7,769 nucleotides of DNA from Planctomycetota bacterium (GTDB lineage: Bacteria > Planctomycetota > J058 > J103). This document shows, in pieces, positions 5,813 through 7,769 of this stretch. Each line of letters begins with the position of its first letter. Within the stretch, counting starts at the first letter, position 1. A program made the position numbers and the translations under genes. The DNA is taken from the NCBI GenBank assembly GCA_003694875.1, contig RFJN01000233.1, positions 1-7,769 of the forward strand. The letters run 5' to 3'. Under the pieces are notes generated by a model. It was given only the letters and a program-made list of their open reading frames with translations, had not been told where the DNA came from and searched no databases.

Positions 5813-6196
5813 GTGAACCTCTGGCTGTACGAGCCCGATCCCACGGACGGAGAGCGCGGTTCGGAGCCCTCCGGCGAGGGTCGGGTGCGGTGTCCGCACT
5901 GCGGAGGGCAGGCGCCGGGGGGCGAACACCGCGACCGCATGGCGAGCTGTCCGCTGTGCTGCCGCGCCTTCGCGCGGTGTCCGCGCTGCGGGCTGCCGGT
6001 GCGCATGAACGACTACTGGCGCATTCCCGCGCCGTTGCCGCCGCTGCCGCCCGAGCGGGCCGGCAACCCGATGCAGTTCGTGGTCGAGGACGATCCGGGC
6101 GGCGGGGAGAGGGCGACGTTCCGCGAGGCGGGCCACGTCGTGCTGCTGCGGCAGCGCGATCGCGGCCTCGTGTGGTTGCACTGTCCGCAGGAATGA
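5813..6196 (+). CDS. Small zinc-ribbon protein of unknown function
   Basis: The 127-residue product has three CxxC pairs: CPHC (27-30), CPLC (46-49, followed by C50) and CPRCGLPV (56-63), plus C124 near the end. CxxC pairs of this form usually bind one or two Zn2+ in ribbon or rubredoxin-like knuckles. A Pro-rich link (IPAPLPPLPP, 71-80) leads to a C-terminal part (MQFVVEDD, GHVVLLRQRDRGLVWLHC) that looks like a small beta domain. There is no signal peptide or membrane segment. The GTG start has GAGG about 7 nt upstream and lies 10 bp after the uspA-like stop; the frame and GC-rich third positions support coding. I do not recognise the family. By context it may be linked to the stress protein or simply be co-transcribed. 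Confidence 0.75.
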   Translation: MNLWLYEPDPTDGERGSEPSGEGRVRCPHCGGQAPGGEHRDRMASCPLCCRAFARCPRCGLPVRMNDYWRIPAPLPPLPPERAGNPMQFVVEDDPGGGERATFREAGHVVLLRQRDRGLVWLHCPQE

Positions 6197-6254
6197 TGCG
6201 GCGGCGCGTGCGGTACGACGGCGGGGGCGCGGGTTTGCGAGGGCGGCGCACGGG

Positions 6255-6977
6255 GTGCTGTCGATCATCGTGGTGACGCGAGACGAGGCGGCCGCACTCG
6301 GGCGGTGTCTGGACGAGCTGGCACGGGTCGCGCGCGACCGCGGCCCCGGTGCGCTCGAGATCGTCGTGTCCGACGGCGGCAGTCGCGACGGCACGCGCGC
6401 GGTGGTGGCCGCCCGGCCGGGTGTGCGGTGGATCGAGGGGGCGGCGGGGCGCGGGGCGCAGCTCGATCGCGGCGTGCGGGCGGCGCGCGGTGATCGGCTG
6501 TGGTTCCTGCACGCCGACAGCGTTCCGCCACCGGGCGCGCTCGACGCGATCGAGGCGGTGCTGCGGCGTCCGGAGGTGGCGCTCGGCGCGTTCCGGTTCC
6601 GGCTCGATGCGGCGGGCTGGGTGTACCGCGTGATCGAGTGGGGGGTGCGACTACGCTCGGAGCGGCTGGGGCTTCCGTATGGGGACCAGGGGCTGTTCTG
6701 CCGGCGCGAGATCCACGAACGGACCGGCGGCTTCGGAGACCGCCGCATCATGGAGGATGTGGCGTTCGTGCGGGCGGCGCGGCGGCACGGTGCGGTGTGC
6801 ACGCTGCCGCTGCCGCTCACGACCAGCGCGCGCCGCTGGCAGCGACACGGCCTGGTGCGCACGACGCTGCGCAACTGGCTGCTGCTCGCGGCGGGGGCGG
6901 TGGGCGCGGGGGAGCCGACGCTGCAGCGGCTCGCACGCGCGTTCGCGCGGCGGGACGGACGGGAGAGGACGCGATGA
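6255..6977 (+). CDS. GT2-type glycosyltransferase, TIGR04283-like (rSAM/selenodomain-associated transferase 2)
   Basis: The 240 residues form a GT-A fold: LSIIVVTRDEAAALGRCLDE (2-21), the donor-site DGGSRDGT (40-47), and WFLHADSVPPPGALDAI (83-99) with HAD-S in the DxD position. GDQGLFCRREIHERTGGF (143-160), IMEDVAFVRAARR (165-177) and TSARRWQRHGLVRTTLRNWL (190-209) follow. The last three blocks are characteristic of TIGR04283 proteins, which databases name arsenosugar biosynthesis glycosyltransferases because they co-occur with radical-SAM/selenodomain ArsS-type proteins. The actual sugar donor and acceptor are not shown by the sequence. The GTG start is the first possible one in frame; AGGG lies 11 nt upstream, which is rather far. 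A 58-bp gap separates it from the zinc-ribbon gene, and its stop overlaps the next ATG (ATGA). Confidence 0.9.
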   Translation: MLSIIVVTRDEAAALGRCLDELARVARDRGPGALEIVVSDGGSRDGTRAVVAARPGVRWIEGAAGRGAQLDRGVRAARGDRLWFLHADSVPPPGALDAIEAVLRRPEVALGAFRFRLDAAGWVYRVIEWGVRLRSERLGLPYGDQGLFCRREIHERTGGFGDRRIMEDVAFVRAARRHGAVCTLPLPLTTSARRWQRHGLVRTTLRNWLLLAAGAVGAGEPTLQRLARAFARRDGRERTR

Positions 6978-7759
6978 CGCGAGGCACGTGTGCGCCGGGG
7001 CCGCGGGAGGTGCTCGTCGTGTTCGTGCGCGAGCCGGTCGCCGGGCGCACGAAGACGCGTCTCGCGCGCACGATCGGACCGGAGCGGGCTGCCGAGCTGT
7101 ACCGCGTGATGGTCGAGGAGGTGGCACGCGAGACGGCCCGCGTCGCCGGCTGCGGTCGCGCGCGCTGGTTGTGGGTCGCGCCGGCGCGGGCGTGCGAGAC
7201 GGTGGGGCGCTGGCTGGGCGGCTTCGACCGCGTGCTCGGACAGCCCGAGGGGGATCTTGGCGTGCGGCAGCAGGCGGCGTTCGAGGCCGCGTTTTCGGCG
7301 GGTGCTGGCCGCGTGGTGGTGATCGGAAGCGACTGCGTGGCGCTGCGCGCGCCGCTGCTCGAGGCGGCGTTCGCGGCGCTTGGCGAGGCGGACGCGGTGC
7401 TCGGGCCCGCGACCGACGGCGGGTACTATCTTCTGGGTCTGCGGCGGCCGGTGCCGGGGCTGTTCGACGCGGTGCGCTGGAGCGCTGCAACGGTGTGCGC
7501 CACGATCGAGCAGCGGCTCGAACGTGCGGGCTGCACGACCGTGCGTCTGCCGGTGCTCGGCGACGTGGACACCGCGCTCGACCTTGCGGCGGCTGCTGCG
7601 GAATGTCCGGCGCTGCGCACCGCGTGCCGTCGACTGGGTGTGCTGCGGGAGGGGGGCGGCGGCGCGGGAGCGACGAGCTCGGGAATCGAGTGCTCGGCCG
7701 GGTCGATACCGTCGGGAGAGGAGCGAGAGAGACCGAAGGAGGAGCCGAGGTGTCGGTGA
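6974..7759 (+). CDS. TIGR04282/DUF2064-like transferase (rSAM/selenodomain-associated transferase 1)
   Basis: This 261-residue product belongs to the GT-A/nucleotidyltransferase-like DUF2064 group. The motifs are VFVREPVAGRTKTRLA (16-31), VVVIGSDCVALRAPLL (114-129, usually GSDCP), DAVLGPATDGGYYLLGL (140-156), LFDAVRWSAATV (163-174) and the terminal GDVDTALDL (196-204). The core ends near residue 225. The remaining ~35 residues are Gly/Ser/Glu/Arg-rich and unlike the family, so this end is either a disordered tail or an accidental extension of the frame. The ATG overlaps the TIGR04283-like stop by four bases, and GGGAGAGG lies just upstream, so the two are translated together. Databases call the family arsenosugar biosynthesis glycosyltransferase by association; its reaction is not established from sequence. 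Confidence 0.9.
   Translation: MTRGTCAPGPREVLVVFVREPVAGRTKTRLARTIGPERAAELYRVMVEEVARETARVAGCGRARWLWVAPARACETVGRWLGGFDRVLGQPEGDLGVRQQAAFEAAFSAGAGRVVVIGSDCVALRAPLLEAAFAALGEADAVLGPATDGGYYLLGLRRPVPGLFDAVRWSAATVCATIEQRLERAGCTTVRLPVLGDVDTALDLAAAAAECPALRTACRRLGVLREGGGGAGATSSGIECSAGSIPSGEERERPKEEPRCR
7736..7744 (+). promoter_or_regulatory. Strong ribosome binding site for the next gene
   Basis: AAGGAGGAG lies five nt before GTG 7750 and is the strongest Shine-Dalgarno sequence in the window. It sits inside the 3' end of the TIGR04282-like frame and supports a new start at the right edge. Confidence 0.5.
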
Positions 7760-7769
7760 CGCGTCCGGA
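7750..7769 (+). CDS. Start of a downstream gene, cut by the window edge
   Basis: Only the first six codons are visible, MSVTRP, from GTG 7750. A second in-frame GTG at 7756 would overlap the preceding TGA as GTGA, but its spacing from the ribosome binding site (11 nt) is poorer. Identity cannot be read. Given the two transferases upstream, it probably continues the same operon. Confidence 0.42.

Noticed and set aside
5186..6874. Open frame of 562 codons on the minus strand
   Set aside because: It has Arg/Pro/Ala/Ser-rich text without motifs, opposite the Usp, zinc-ribbon and glycosyltransferase genes, all of which have recognisable motifs or good start signals.
1..7769. tRNA, rRNA, CRISPR array, transposase or phage genes
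   Set aside because: No cloverleaf, rRNA signature, regularly spaced direct repeats or transposase motifs were seen on either strand.

Overview
The window is about 7.8 kb of very GC-rich bacterial DNA with tightly packed genes. Many genes use non-ATG starts: GTG for five of them and TTG for one. The content is chromosomal housekeeping and accessory metabolism. I see no phage genes, transposase, CRISPR array, rRNA or tRNA. The sigma70-like promoters, split three-gene transhydrogenase and Ig-like lipoprotein fit a high-GC Pseudomonadota-type or Myxococcota/'Deltaproteobacteria'-type organism. I cannot place it more precisely from sequence alone.

Left end (1-549): the 5' part of a surface lipoprotein gene reads leftward off the window and is divergent from the pnt operon. 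Their shared ~200-bp spacer holds two back-to-back sigma70-like promoters. The two -10 regions lie in a perfect 15-bp inverted repeat.

Pnt operon (550-3578): pntAA, pntAB and pntB encode the three-polypeptide, proton-translocating NAD(P) transhydrogenase. pntAA and pntAB overlap by four bases, and pntAB and pntB are 3 bp apart. The membrane complex uses the proton motive force to make NADPH from NADH.

Middle (3579-4532): a GTG-started gene encodes a divergent relative of the hydrogenase maturation proteases. Its metal-site histidine appears to be missing. Its stop codon runs into a 179-bp imperfect palindrome (4244-4422) that looks like a MITE or fold-back repeat. A second GC-rich hairpin follows before the convergent gene.

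Right half (4533-7769): a leftward P-loop ATPase of the NadR/Ttd14-like (AAA_28) type is divergent from a rightward cluster. That cluster holds a UspA-type universal stress protein, a small three-CxxC zinc-ribbon protein of unknown function, and two GT-A-fold transferases of the types called TIGR04283 and TIGR04282. The two transferase genes overlap by four bases. Such pairs are typically found with a radical-SAM/selenodomain (ArsS-like) protein and are annotated as arsenosugar biosynthesis glycosyltransferases; no such radical SAM gene lies inside the window. A further gene with a strong ribosome binding site starts 20 bp before the right edge.

The most unusual items are the palindromic element abutting the protease gene, the active-site changes in that protease, the mirrored promoter pair, and the zinc-ribbon gene in the stress-protein cluster.
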